Counted from the stretch's first letter, positions 5,466 through 12,290 are shown. The stretch: DNA of 14,008 nucleotides from 1-14-0-10-37-14 sp037130845 (GCA_037130845.1 JBAXSE010000029.1:1-14008), one strand, 5' to 3'. A program made the numbers and translations. Notes: a model not told the origin generated them from the sequence alone.

Positions 5466-7235
5466 CTATAAAGTTTTTTGATTAAAGGCGCTGGCTTCGA
5501 TGCGCGCTTGCAGCATGCCCATCCCGCAAGTCAGATGATAGCTGCCGCCAACTGGCAAAGCAGGTAAATGGAAGACGTTATCGCCTTTTTGCAAATCAGC
5601 CACTGACCTTTTTTCGACAATCACCAATTGGTCATTGCAGCCATACAACACTTTGACGCGAGCAATCAATTTGATCGGCTGGCCCGCCTTCACCTTGAGA
5701 ATTGCCGGATTATAATTATCGGCATCCAGAACGATTGTTTGTTCAACCGGAGCCTTGGGCGGAGCGATTTTCTTGGCAGCCGTTTTCACGGCCACCTTCT
5801 TCGGAATAATCACTTTTTTCGTTGCGGCTTCGGCTGGCGCCACAAATAAATCGGCAATAGTTTGGATAATTCCGCCCGGTTTTTGATTCAGCTTGCAAGC
5901 AGTTCCGCTTGAATCATCTTTGCAAGCAGCATCGCTGTTCGGGATGACATTAAAGGTGCCGGTAATCATTCCCATGCCGCACGAAAAGCCGATTATGCCG
6001 GTTTTGGTCGGAGTAAAGCGAATTTCATTTTCGCCTTTTGATAATGTTTCCAAGACATTAAAATCAGGCACTTTAATCTGCCTAGTGCATCCGCTAATGT
6101 AGACTCCGTGGATCTTCCACACTACCGGCACGCCTTCCTTGAGTGTAAAGCTGCTAGGCCGATAACCGCCGCCATCAACCGTCATCTCAATCACCTGTTC
6201 GTTGCCTTGCGCATTTTGAGTTGAGGAAGTCTGCGGACCGGCCGAACCGGTGGCAATGCCGAGTATACCCAAGCCGGTCTTGGCAATATATAACGCAAAT
6301 AATAAAATTAAAATTCCCAGGACTTTTTTCACTATGCCTGAGCTGAATTTTTCCTTGATACCGGAAGTGCCCATGCCCAAAGCCAACAGCACCGGCAAAG
6401 TGCCCAAAGCAAACAAGCCAAGAGTCAAAGCGCCCTTCAAGAAAGACCCCGTGCTAATGGCATACAATTGCATGCTTTGAGTAAAGCCGCAGGGCAAGAC
6501 AAAGGTCAGCGCGCCAATCAACAAAGGAGTCCACGGCTTCTGCGAGCTGATTGCCTTGCTCCAAACAGGAGCGATGGAATTGGTCCACCATTTGCCCATC
6601 CGTATGCCTTTTAACAATCCCATTGTAGACAGCGCCAGCCAAGCCATAATAACAGCGACTACGAACGCCAACAATCCCCACAGCTTGCCGGATAATTTGA
6701 TATAACTGCCAACCAAGCCAAGGACGCCTCCCAAGATAAAAAAAGTGGCGATACGGCCGAGATGAAAAGACAGTTGAGTCTTTAATTTATGTTCATGGCT
6801 ATCGGTCGCTGCCGAAAAAGCGATTACCACCGAACCGACTACCATCAGGCAAGTAGACATCGAGGCGGCGATGCCAACCAAGAAGGCCGAGCCATAACCA
6901 ACCTTAGCCGGATCATAAGACACCAGGTCGAACAAGCCTAACTGCTTGGCCATTTGCCAAGCCAAAGCCAATACCGCCACGACTCCCAACGCATACAGCC
7001 AATCAGTCGCTTTTCCGACTTCATCTTTTCCATCAGGGCGATAGCCAAGCTGCTTGATAACCTTTCTCACTTTGTCAGCATCCAGTTGTCCCTGATGCTT
7101 TATGACAACTTCGCCGGTCTTAGCATTGGCCTCAACCGCCTGCACGCCGGGCAATTTCTCAACCTCTCCCTTGATTAACAATTCGCAAGACGAACAGGTC
7201 ATGCCGCCTACCTTTAAGATATGTTTATTATCCAT
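5466..7235 (-). CDS. Copper exporter-like fusion: HMA + SafE/DsbD-like membrane core + two cupredoxin domains
   Basis: Predicted membrane protein of 589 residues for copper handling. An HMA domain (about 1-68) carries the metal motif GGMTCSSC with Cys14 and Cys17. Seven membrane segments follow (about 79-97, 115-141, 155-178, 183-207, 235-261, 264-288, 302-326), with STCLMVVGS and LPCGFTQ motifs typical of the SafE/DsbD-like family (Cys129, Cys249). Cupredoxin-like domain 1 (about 347-431) has Cys383 and CGMGM at 419-423. A Lys/Ala/Pro-rich linker follows, then cupredoxin-like domain 2 (about 499-580) with Cys533 and CGMGM at 570-574. Seven segments place the HMA domain inside and the cupredoxins outside, which suggests handover of Cu(I) across the membrane; this is inference. 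Its start is one base after the copZ stop, so translation is probably coupled. The single-cupredoxin version is common; the second copy is unusual. Confidence 0.88.
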   Translation of the reverse strand: MDNKHILKVGGMTCSSCELLIKGEVEKLPGVQAVEANAKTGEVVIKHQGQLDADKVRKVIKQLGYRPDGKDEVGKATDWLYALGVVAVLALAWQMAKQLGLFDLVSYDPAKVGYGSAFLVGIAASMSTCLMVVGSVVIAFSAATDSHEHKLKTQLSFHLGRIATFFILGGVLGLVGSYIKLSGKLWGLLAFVVAVIMAWLALSTMGLLKGIRMGKWWTNSIAPVWSKAISSQKPWTPLLIGALTFVLPCGFTQSMQLYAISTGSFLKGALTLGLFALGTLPVLLALGMGTSGIKEKFSSGIVKKVLGILILLFALYIAKTGLGILGIATGSAGPQTSSTQNAQGNEQVIEMTVDGGGYRPSSFTLKEGVPVVWKIHGVYISGCTRQIKVPDFNVLETLSKGENEIRFTPTKTGIIGFSCGMGMITGTFNVIPNSDAACKDDSSGTACKLNQKPGGIIQTIADLFVAPAEAATKKVIIPKKVAVKTAAKKIAPPKAPVEQTIVLDADNYNPAILKVKAGQPIKLIARVKVLYGCNDQLVIVEKRSVADLQKGDNVFHLPALPVGGSYHLTCGMGMLQARIEASAFNQKTL

Positions 7236-7236
7236 A

Positions 7237-7449
7237 TTAATCTTTTAGAACTTCGCCTTTAAACCCCAGGCTTTTTATCTCGGCAAGCACGACGGCCGGG
7301 TCGAGCGGTTGTTCTGAATTCAAAATAGCTAGCCCGCTAGTCAAATCAACTTTTGCCGTTTTTACTCCAGCCAGTTTACCCAAGATGCTTTCCAATCCTT
7401 GGGAGCAACCGACGCAATTCATACCTTGTACTACGAATTTTGTTTCCAT
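7237..7449 (-). CDS. copZ: CopZ-like copper chaperone (HMA domain)
   Basis: Small cytoplasmic metallochaperone of 70 residues, the full length of a single HMA (ferredoxin-like) domain. The Cu(I)-binding motif GMNCVGC lies at 9-15 (Cys12, Cys15), and the C-terminal IKSLGF is the usual loop facing the metal. It probably carries Cu(I) to the HMA domain of the exporter encoded next. It starts one base after the csoR stop and ends one base before the exporter start; both joints read TAATATG, a stop-start arrangement expected to couple translation. Confidence 0.93.
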   Translation of the reverse strand: METKFVVQGMNCVGCSQGLESILGKLAGVKTAKVDLTSGLAILNSEQPLDPAVVLAEIKSLGFKGEVLKD

Positions 7450-7450
7450 A

Positions 7451-7720
7451 TTATTTTTGGGACAGCTTGGTCACCTTCAAGATTTCTTCGATCATGCGAT
7501 CTTTGGTAGTATCGCTGCCGGCAGCCATCGCTTTTTTAAAGCAAGATTTCAGATGTTTCTCCAGCAACATCTGGTGCGCCGATTTCAATAGGCCGATAGC
7601 GGCCAGATTCTGTTGCATTACATCAATGCAATATTTCTTATCCTCCTCCATCTTGATAATCGTCTCAATCAAGGTGGCGGCTTTTTTCAAACTGATTACG
7701 ATTTTTTTATCATCTACCAT
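7451..7720 (-). CDS. csoR: CsoR-family copper-sensing repressor
   Basis: All-helical DUF156 repressor of 89 residues that binds DNA when apo and releases it on metal binding. The Cu(I) ligand set is complete: Cys31, His56 and Cys60, with the same spacing (25 and 4) as Cys36-His61-Cys65 of the Mycobacterium tuberculosis CsoR. This distinguishes it from RcnR (nickel) or FrmR (formaldehyde) relatives, which have different residues at these places. It is first in the operon csoR-copZ-exporter, 10 nt downstream of the inverted-repeat operator at 7731-7757, so it should repress its own operon until copper rises. ATG 7720 is the only sensible start; there is no Shine-Dalgarno. Confidence 0.93.
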   Translation of the reverse strand: MVDDKKIVISLKKAATLIETIIKMEEDKKYCIDVMQQNLAAIGLLKSAHQMLLEKHLKSCFKKAMAAGSDTTKDRMIEEILKVTKLSQK

Positions 7721-7730
7721 AAAATTAAAA

Positions 7731-7757
7731 TATACCCATACCTAGGGTACGGGTATA
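7731..7757. promoter_or_regulatory. CsoR operator (inverted repeat)
   Basis: TATACCCATACC (7731-7742), a TAG centre, and GGTACGGGTATA (7746-7757). The arms are complementary at 11 of 12 positions. A G/C tract flanked by AT in a dyad is the known form of CsoR boxes. The site overlaps the -10 of the operon promoter (7755-7760) and lies between it and the csoR start, a classic repression arrangement. Confidence 0.8.
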
Positions 7758-7783
7758 CTAACAATAAAAAATAATCATGTCAA
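7755..7783 (-). promoter_or_regulatory. Promoter of the csoR-copZ-exporter operon
   Basis: On the minus strand there is a perfect TTGACA (7783-7778), a 17-bp spacer and TAGTAT (7760-7755, 4 of 6 to consensus). The start would be near 7748, inside the operator. A strong -35 with a weak -10 under the dyad fits a repressor-controlled promoter. Confidence 0.75.
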
Positions 7784-7817
7784 TATTTTTAATATTTGAT
7801 ATTTAATTTTTTATATT

Positions 7818-8807
7818 TCATAACTCTGCTTTCAATTGTTGCCTCATTAATTTTTGGATCACCTTTTCCGGATCGCTTCCTCGATAAAGAATCTGATAAA
7901 GCGCTTCGGCGATTGAGAGCTTAAGGCCAAGCTGCCGAGTCTTGCCATAGACTGCCTTGGTAGTGTAGTAGCCCTCGACAACAGCCGCCTGTCTAGCCAG
8001 CAAGCCACTCGCCCGTGCGCCCTGACCGATCTCCACCCCAAAGCTGTAATTACGGCTCTTAGCGCTGCTCGTAGTCAACACCAAATCGCCCACTCCAGCC
8101 AAGCCGGAAAAAGTTGCCCGTTGCGCGCCCAGCTCTTGGCCAAAATCAGTCATTTCTTTCAGCCCGCGGGCGATCAAGGCCGCCTGCAGATTTCTCCCCT
8201 TGCCTAATCCAGCCAGAATGCCGGCGGCGATGGCTAAAATATTTTTATATGCTCCCGCCACCTGCACACCAATGATATCTGTGGAGACATAGGGACGAAA
8301 ATTAGGGGTAGCGAATAATTGCTGCGCCTGTACGGCCAAAAGCTTCGGGCCGGCAATCACCACGGCTGTTTCACGACCGGCAGCTACTTCATCGGCAAAG
8401 CTGGGTCCAGACAGATAGACCGCCTTATTCGTATATTTTGGCAATTCCTGCGCCAGAACATCGCTCATCAAAGCAAAGCCTTTGGTTTCGATACCCTTAG
8501 AACATAGCACTAGTTTTACGCGAGACGGCAACAAAAGCTTAATCTGCTTCAAGGTTGCCCTTAAATGCTGCGCCGGCATCACTAAAACCAGCCAATCAGC
8601 GCCTTCTAACGTTTGCGCCAAATCACCACTCAAAACAAGGGACTTATTTAACCTTAGGCCGGGTAAATACGGGTTTACCCGTTCTTTTATAGCTGTTGCC
8701 AAGGCTTTTTTGTCATAAAACCATAGCCTTGCTTCATAATCCTTGTCCGCCAATAACTCTGCTAAAGCCGTTCCCCAAGCTCCCGCTCCCAATATAGCTA
8801 CTTTCAT
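7818..8807 (-). CDS. gpsA: Glycerol-3-phosphate dehydrogenase [NAD(P)+]
   Basis: Makes sn-glycerol 3-phosphate from dihydroxyacetone phosphate, the backbone for phospholipids. At 329 residues it has the normal family length. The N-terminal Rossmann fold has GAGAWGTALA (7-16). CSKGIE (Lys104) and SGPSFADEV (133-141) are conserved substrate-site blocks, and the catalytic Lys188 is in GAYKNILAIAAG. The C-terminal domain has GLAGVGDLVLTT (Asp241) and SRNYSFG. The stop is TGA; the protein is complete there and reading through would add only a few residues, so standard TGA stop use is supported. It is transcribed away from rpsA, from the promoter at 8891-8919, with a leader of about 75 nt. Its 3' end is close to the copper promoter; no clear terminator hairpin is visible in 7761-7817. 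Confidence 0.96.
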   Translation of the reverse strand: MKVAILGAGAWGTALAELLADKDYEARLWFYDKKALATAIKERVNPYLPGLRLNKSLVLSGDLAQTLEGADWLVLVMPAQHLRATLKQIKLLLPSRVKLVLCSKGIETKGFALMSDVLAQELPKYTNKAVYLSGPSFADEVAAGRETAVVIAGPKLLAVQAQQLFATPNFRPYVSTDIIGVQVAGAYKNILAIAAGILAGLGKGRNLQAALIARGLKEMTDFGQELGAQRATFSGLAGVGDLVLTTSSAKSRNYSFGVEIGQGARASGLLARQAAVVEGYYTTKAVYGKTRQLGLKLSIAEALYQILYRGSDPEKVIQKLMRQQLKAEL

Positions 8808-8890
8808 AAAATATATTTCTAACCTGCCCGCACATCTAGGCTAGGCGTCTAATTGAAGCCGATAGATCTCTGTAAACAGTGATAATTATT

Positions 8891-8919
8891 ATAATACCCA
8901 AATTACCATTTTATCGCAA
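8891..8919 (-). promoter_or_regulatory. Promoter of gpsA
   Basis: On the minus strand: TTGCGA (8919-8914), a 17-bp spacer and TATTAT (8896-8891), 4 and 5 of 6 to consensus. The start is expected near 8884. The leader down to 8808 holds a short CTGTTTACAG dyad but nothing else I can identify. Confidence 0.6.
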
Positions 8920-8948
8920 GGTTCGCTAAAATATGCATATTACTATAT

Positions 8949-8990
8949 GGCTAATATTAGCCTTTTTATTCTATAAGGCTAAGATTAGCC
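8949..8990. promoter_or_regulatory. Pair of GGCTAA palindromes between divergent promoters
   Basis: GGCTAATATTAGCC (8949-8962, perfect palindrome) and GGCTAAGATTAGCC (8977-8990, one central mismatch), centres 28 bp apart. They lie between the gpsA and rpsA promoters. A relative, GGCTGATTTTAGCC, occurs at 9145-9158. As RNA or single-stranded DNA, TTAGCCTT (8957-8964) can instead pair with AAGGCTAA (8975-8982). Possible operator pair; binding factor unknown. Confidence 0.45.
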
Positions 8991-8997
8991 AAGTCTC

Positions 8998-9026
8998 TTG
9001 CATTTTTTTGAAAAATAGCTTATGAT
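8998..9026 (+). promoter_or_regulatory. Possible promoter of rpsA
   Basis: TTGCAT (8998-9003), a 17-bp spacer and TATGAT (9021-9026; 5 of 6). A start near 9033 would place the structured leader at 9044-9124 at the head of the mRNA. Confidence 0.5.
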
Positions 9027-9043
9027 AGCAAAAAATCAAATAC

Positions 9044-9124
9044 TCACCTTTTAAGATATTCCGGAGTTATAGCCAGTTGGCAAAGGTGACCGGAAACTCG
9101 AGCCTCGACAGAGACCACTCGGGT
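9044..9124 (+). ncRNA. Structured rpsA leader with predicted pseudoknot (no known family recognised)
   Basis: Interleaved helices can be drawn by eye. P1 pairs TCACCTTT (9044-9051) with AAAGGTGA (9082-9089). P2 pairs TTCCGG (9059-9064) with CCGGAA (9090-9095). Because P2 begins inside P1 and closes immediately after it, the fold is an H-type pseudoknot. A small GCC/GGC hairpin (9072-9081) abuts P1. P3 pairs ACTCGAG (9096-9102) with CTCGGGT (9118-9124) with one G-U pair. A GGGG-T7 tract (9131-9141) follows. AAACTC (9094-9099) could alternatively pair with GGGTTT (9132-9137), breaking P2 and P3. It is upstream of an S1 gene, so autoregulation by S1 or ligand sensing is possible. I could not match it to a known riboswitch or ribosomal leader. 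Confidence 0.5.
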
Positions 9125-9142
9125 TAAGTAGGGGTTTTTTTA

Positions 9143-9160
9143 TTGGCTGATTTTAGCCAA
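9143..9160 (+). promoter_or_regulatory. Hairpin just before the rpsA start
   Basis: TTGGCT (9143-9148) pairs with AGCCAA (9155-9160) around a GATTTT loop, ending 6 nt before ATG 9167. It lies where a ribosome would bind, and its inner part is the third copy of the GGCT...AGCC dyad. It argues that TTG 9143 is not the start codon. Confidence 0.45.
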
Positions 9161-9166
9161 AAATTT

Positions 9167-10297
9167 ATGAATAAAACCAAACCAACCTCAGAGTTTGAAA
9201 AGCTCTTAGACGCCACCACCGACCACATCCCGCAAGTTGGGGACACTGTGCAAGGTACCGTTATTTCTGCCTCTAAATCGGAGGTTCAATTGGACATCGA
9301 TGGCCTGATGACCGGCGTTGTCCGCGGAAGAGAATTGTATTATGAATCCTCCGATTATGCCAAGCTCAAGCCGGGCGACATTTTAGAAGCCACGGTTGTC
9401 GAGCCAGAAAACGAGAATGGCGAACTTGAATTATCTTTCCGCCATGCCGGCCAAGAAAAAACTTGGGTCAATTTGCAGGAAGCTTTTGCCAACAAAACCA
9501 GCATCAAGATGCGCGTCAACGAAGCCAACCGCGGCGGTTTGCTTATCAGCTACCACCAGGTAACCGGCTTTTTGCCTGTTTCTCAGCTCTCTCCGGAGAA
9601 TTACCCCAGAGTTTCTGGCGGTGACAAAAACAAGATCTTGGAAAAACTGAAGTCTTTAATCGGTAAAGAATTGGATGTTCAGATTATTACTTTGGACAAA
9701 AAAGAAGAAAAGTTGGTAGTCAGCGAAAAGAATGCCTGGCAGGAACGCCAGAAAGATGTCTTGAGCCAATACAAGATCGGCGATGTCATCGAGGGCACTA
9801 TTACAGCCGTTACCAACTTTGGCGTCTTCCTAGCCTTCGGCAACAATCTGGAGGGCTTGGTCCATATCTCAGAACTAGCCTGGCAACGCATCGAAGATCC
9901 TAGCGATTTATACAAAGTAGGCGAAACTCTCAAGGCCGAAATTATTTCCATTAACGGTTCTAAAATCTTCCTGTCTGCCAAAAAGCTAGCCAACGACCCT
10001 TGGGCCAATATCCAAGAGAAGTACAAGGTAGGCGAAGCTCACAAAGGCACCATCGTCAAAATCAATCCTTTCGGTTTGTTTGTAGAACTGGAGCCTGATA
10101 TACACGGCTTGGCCCACATCAGCCAGATCGCCTTGGCCCCAGGACAGAAAATCGAAGATAAATATAAAGTAGGCGATCTCATGGATTTCACCATCATGTC
10201 GGTAGAACCCAATGAACATCGCCTTGGTCTGACCGTCAAGAGCGAGAAAAAAGCCGAGAAAACAGAACAAGCCGACAAGGCCGAAGCTGCTCAATAA
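9167..10297 (+). CDS. rpsA: S1 RNA-binding domain protein, ribosomal protein S1-like
   Basis: RNA-binding protein expected to help the 30S subunit capture mRNA. The 376 residues hold four S1 (OB-fold) repeats at about 24-92, 108-187, 204-272 and 287-358. Repeats 3 and 4 are the most canonical (GVFLAFGNNLEGLVHISEL; GLFVELEPDIHGLAHISQI), while repeat 2 is more divergent. The C-terminal tail is charged (KAEKTEQADKAEAAQ). Four repeats is shorter than the six of Escherichia coli S1 but usual outside Proteobacteria. ATG 9167 is chosen; an in-frame TTG at 9143 would add 8 residues but lies in a hairpin directly after a T-run. Since genes here lack Shine-Dalgarno sites, an S1-like mRNA-binding factor may matter more than usual (inference). 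The leader at 9044-9124 suggests post-transcriptional control. Confidence 0.9.
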   Translation: MNKTKPTSEFEKLLDATTDHIPQVGDTVQGTVISASKSEVQLDIDGLMTGVVRGRELYYESSDYAKLKPGDILEATVVEPENENGELELSFRHAGQEKTWVNLQEAFANKTSIKMRVNEANRGGLLISYHQVTGFLPVSQLSPENYPRVSGGDKNKILEKLKSLIGKELDVQIITLDKKEEKLVVSEKNAWQERQKDVLSQYKIGDVIEGTITAVTNFGVFLAFGNNLEGLVHISELAWQRIEDPSDLYKVGETLKAEIISINGSKIFLSAKKLANDPWANIQEKYKVGEAHKGTIVKINPFGLFVELEPDIHGLAHISQIALAPGQKIEDKYKVGDLMDFTIMSVEPNEHRLGLTVKSEKKAEKTEQADKAEAAQ

Positions 10298-10314
10298 TTT
10301 ATTTCTTCAAGTTA

Positions 10315-10341
10315 CTGCCGTTCTGATTTACAGGACGGCAG
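10315..10341 (+). terminator. Hairpin after rpsA
   Basis: CTGCCGTTCTG (10315-10325) pairs with CAGGACGGCAG (10331-10341) with one G-U pair and an ATTTA loop. A second small stem, GCTC/GAGC (10341-10351), follows. There is no T-run right after it, so it may be a weak terminator or an RNA 3'-end stabiliser. Confidence 0.5.
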
Positions 10342-10359
10342 CTCTGGGAGCGATCAAAT

Positions 10360-10388
10360 TTGGCGGAACTGACAATTTTTGCTATAAT
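10360..10388 (+). promoter_or_regulatory. Promoter of the AI-2E permease/infC cluster
   Basis: TTGGCG (10360-10365), a 17-bp spacer and a perfect TATAAT (10383-10388) with an upstream TGC (10380-10382), an extended -10. The start near 10395 gives a leader of only about 14 nt before ATG 10409. It may serve the whole cluster to 13239. Confidence 0.75.
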
Positions 10389-10408
10389 GTAAAAGATTTT
10401 CTAACATT

Positions 10409-11464
10409 ATGCCAAAAAATAATCAGTCCTACTCAATTTCAATCGACACCAAGACAATTATCAAGACTCTGGCTATTTTAGGCGGCACTTATTTGCTGTT
10501 TAGCTTATGGAGTATTGTCTTAATAATACTAACGGCCTTTGTTTTTAGCCTAGCGCTAAATCCGCTTGTCGATAGTCTAACCACCAAAAAGCTGCCTAGA
10601 TCTATTAGCCTTGTTGCTATTTATCTGGTTATTACCACGATATTAATATTTCTGGTGTCCTTTACCATTCAACCCTTAGTTCTGGAGGCAACCGAGTTTG
10701 CCAACAATCTGCCTCTTCTTGCCCGTGGAATACAGCCGTTTATCTTTAAGCTAAGCAGCTTTAGCCAAAGCTACCCCTGGTTAAACATCAACAGCGTAGT
10801 CAATGGCGCCAGCCAGGCCATGCAAGGCAGTATCAATAACCTGTTAGGCGGTATCACCAATTTTTTATCAGGCATACTGACCTTGCTCTTGATCATGATT
10901 CTTACTTTTTATATGGTCAGCGAGGAAAAATCGGTCAAAAAATCAATTGCCTCTTTGGCACCGGCGAAACAACGTGAGCATGTTTTGGAAATTAGCAACC
11001 AAGTGCAACGTAAAATGGGTCATTGGTTAATCGGGCAAACGTTCCTGTGCTTTATTATTTTTCTGTTTACTTATGTTTCCCTGTCTATCTTGGGAGTTAA
11101 GTATGCCTTATTGCTATCGATTATCGCCGGCATAGCCGAGGCAGTGCCTTACATAGGGCCTATTATATCTGTCTTCCCCGCTACACTTGTGGCCTTAACC
11201 CAATCTCCATTATTAGCTCTGTTTGTAGTTATTATATTTTTCCTTATCCAACAAATCGAGAACAGCGTCTTAGTGCCTACAGTTATGCGCCAAGCCGTTG
11301 GCCTTGATCCAATTATCAGCATCTTGGTATTGCTAGTCGGCTATCAGTTAGGCGGAATATTAGGAGCGCTTCTAGCTATTCCGCTGGCGACAGTCGGAGT
11401 TGTCATTATCAAGTCTTGGCCCAAACGCCATAAAAAGGCCTCCAAAAGGCTGCTTAGAGCTTAA
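10409..11464 (+). CDS. AI-2E family transporter (PF01594-type permease)
   Basis: Polytopic membrane protein of 351 residues. Hydrophobic segments lie around 20-50 (two), 66-88, 150-170, 208-228, 231-260, 267-282 and 302-335 (probably two), giving about eight helices in the family pattern. Family blocks are EAVPYIGP (244-251), ENSVLVPTVMRQAVGLDPI (284-302) and the GGILGALLAIP segment (315-325). The loop between helices 3 and 4 (about 90-148) is the long soluble loop typical of the family, and the tail is basic. Members are linked to autoinducer-2 export or Na+/H+ antiport; the substrate here is unknown. It ends 6 nt before infC, so the two are probably co-transcribed. Confidence 0.9.
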   Translation: MPKNNQSYSISIDTKTIIKTLAILGGTYLLFSLWSIVLIILTAFVFSLALNPLVDSLTTKKLPRSISLVAIYLVITTILIFLVSFTIQPLVLEATEFANNLPLLARGIQPFIFKLSSFSQSYPWLNINSVVNGASQAMQGSINNLLGGITNFLSGILTLLLIMILTFYMVSEEKSVKKSIASLAPAKQREHVLEISNQVQRKMGHWLIGQTFLCFIIFLFTYVSLSILGVKYALLLSIIAGIAEAVPYIGPIISVFPATLVALTQSPLLALFVVIIFFLIQQIENSVLVPTVMRQAVGLDPIISILVLLVGYQLGGILGALLAIPLATVGVVIIKSWPKRHKKASKRLLRA

Positions 11465-11470
11465 TCAATT

Positions 11471-12025
11471 ATGAGAAGAATCCACCGCAGACCAAAAATC
11501 GAACCGGAAAAAACATTCCGCGCTAATCGTCGCATTACCGCGCCTATTGTTTCTCTAATCGACGAAGAGGGTGTATCCAGAGGCCCGACGCCTCTCGAAG
11601 AAGCCCTAGCTCTGGCTGAAGCAGCTGAGCTAGACTTGGTAGAAGTTAACCCCAAATCAGACATGCCCATCTGCAAGATTATGGACTTTGGCCAATTCAA
11701 ATATGAAAGGGACAAAAAAATCCAGAAACAGAAGGCTAACACCAAAAAGACCGACACCAAGACAATCAGGCTCTCCATCCGCATCGGAGAACACGATCTC
11801 GATGTCCGCCTAACAAAAGCCAAGTCATTTTTGCTTAAAGGCGACAAAGTCAAAGTAGAAGTCCGTCTCAAAGGCCGCGAACGCCAGCACCCGCAGGCAG
11901 CCGTTGAAACAATCAACAAGTTTCTAGCCAAGTTACAGGCTTCCGAAGACCTGAACGTGACCGTCGAAGAAAACTTGACAAAACAAGAGAACTCCTTTAA
12001 CATATTACTTGCCAATAAGAAGTAA
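11471..12025 (+). CDS. infC: Translation initiation factor IF-3
   Basis: Binds the 30S subunit, keeps it free of 50S and checks the initiator tRNA-start codon pairing. The 184 residues show the N-terminal domain (about 15-85; FRANRRITAPIVSLID and the signature KIMDFGQFKYE at 69-79), a lysine-rich linker, and the C-terminal domain (about 95-180; KTIRLSIRIGEHDL, KGDKVKVEVRLKGRE). The start is ATG, not the rare AUU used for autoregulation in enterobacteria, so that feedback is absent unless the true start differs. It lies 6 nt after the permease gene and is separated from rpmI by a terminator-like hairpin at 12045-12074. This is the conserved infC-rpmI-rplT order. Confidence 0.97.
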   Translation: MRRIHRRPKIEPEKTFRANRRITAPIVSLIDEEGVSRGPTPLEEALALAEAAELDLVEVNPKSDMPICKIMDFGQFKYERDKKIQKQKANTKKTDTKTIRLSIRIGEHDLDVRLTKAKSFLLKGDKVKVEVRLKGRERQHPQAAVETINKFLAKLQASEDLNVTVEENLTKQENSFNILLANKK

Positions 12026-12044
12026 TTTAAGCTAATTTTAAAGC

Positions 12045-12074
12045 AAAATGTAGTTCTTGGACAACTACGTTTTT
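12045..12074 (+). terminator. Terminator/attenuator between infC and rpmI
   Basis: AAAATGTAGTT (12045-12055) pairs with AACTACGTTTT (12063-12073) with one G-U pair and a 7-nt CTTGGAC loop; the right arm ends in T5 (12070-12074). In other bacteria this operon is controlled at this place by ribosomal protein L20 or by attenuation. The hairpin would limit read-through into rpmI-rplT; whether it is regulated is inference. Confidence 0.65.
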
Positions 12075-12092
12075 ATCTTAGACTAGACCAAT

Positions 12093-12290
12093 ATGCCCAA
12101 AATCAAGACTCATAAAGCAACGGCTAAGAGGTTTACCAAAACCAAAACTAATAAGCTGGTGCGCCGCAAAGCAGGACAAGATCATTTCAACGCCCGTGAA
12201 ACCGGAAAAACTAAGAGAAACAAAAGACGAGACATTTCAGCCAGCACCAAGGACGTTAAGAACTTGCTCGCACTGATGCCTTACAAATAA
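12093..12290 (+). CDS. rpmI: 50S ribosomal protein L35
   Basis: Small, very basic large-subunit protein of 65 residues, the normal length. It starts MPKIKTHKATAKRFTKT, the family N terminus, and has the conserved middle HFNARETGKTKRNKR. It lies between infC and rplT as in most bacteria, with 11 nt to rplT. There is no Shine-Dalgarno in front. Confidence 0.96.
   Translation: MPKIKTHKATAKRFTKTKTNKLVRRKAGQDHFNARETGKTKRNKRRDISASTKDVKNLLALMPYK

Noticed and set aside
7806..7820. TGA read as glycine, as in Gracilibacteria or Absconditabacteria
   Set aside because: gpsA has a full-length end at its TGA, and no other gene here contains an in-frame TGA.
9044..9141. HDV-like ribozyme or known riboswitch
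   Set aside because: A faint resemblance (GACCACTCGGGT) exists, but the helix order and catalytic bases do not fit. I found no match to the conserved cores of riboswitches I know.
9143..9166. TTG start codon for the S1 gene
   Set aside because: It lies in a hairpin and immediately after a T7 run; the ATG at 9167 gives a normal N terminus.
11461..12015. A 184-codon minus-strand frame opposite infC
   Set aside because: It mirrors infC almost exactly in length, with Ser/Arg/Leu-rich composition typical of antisense shadows; infC is unambiguous.
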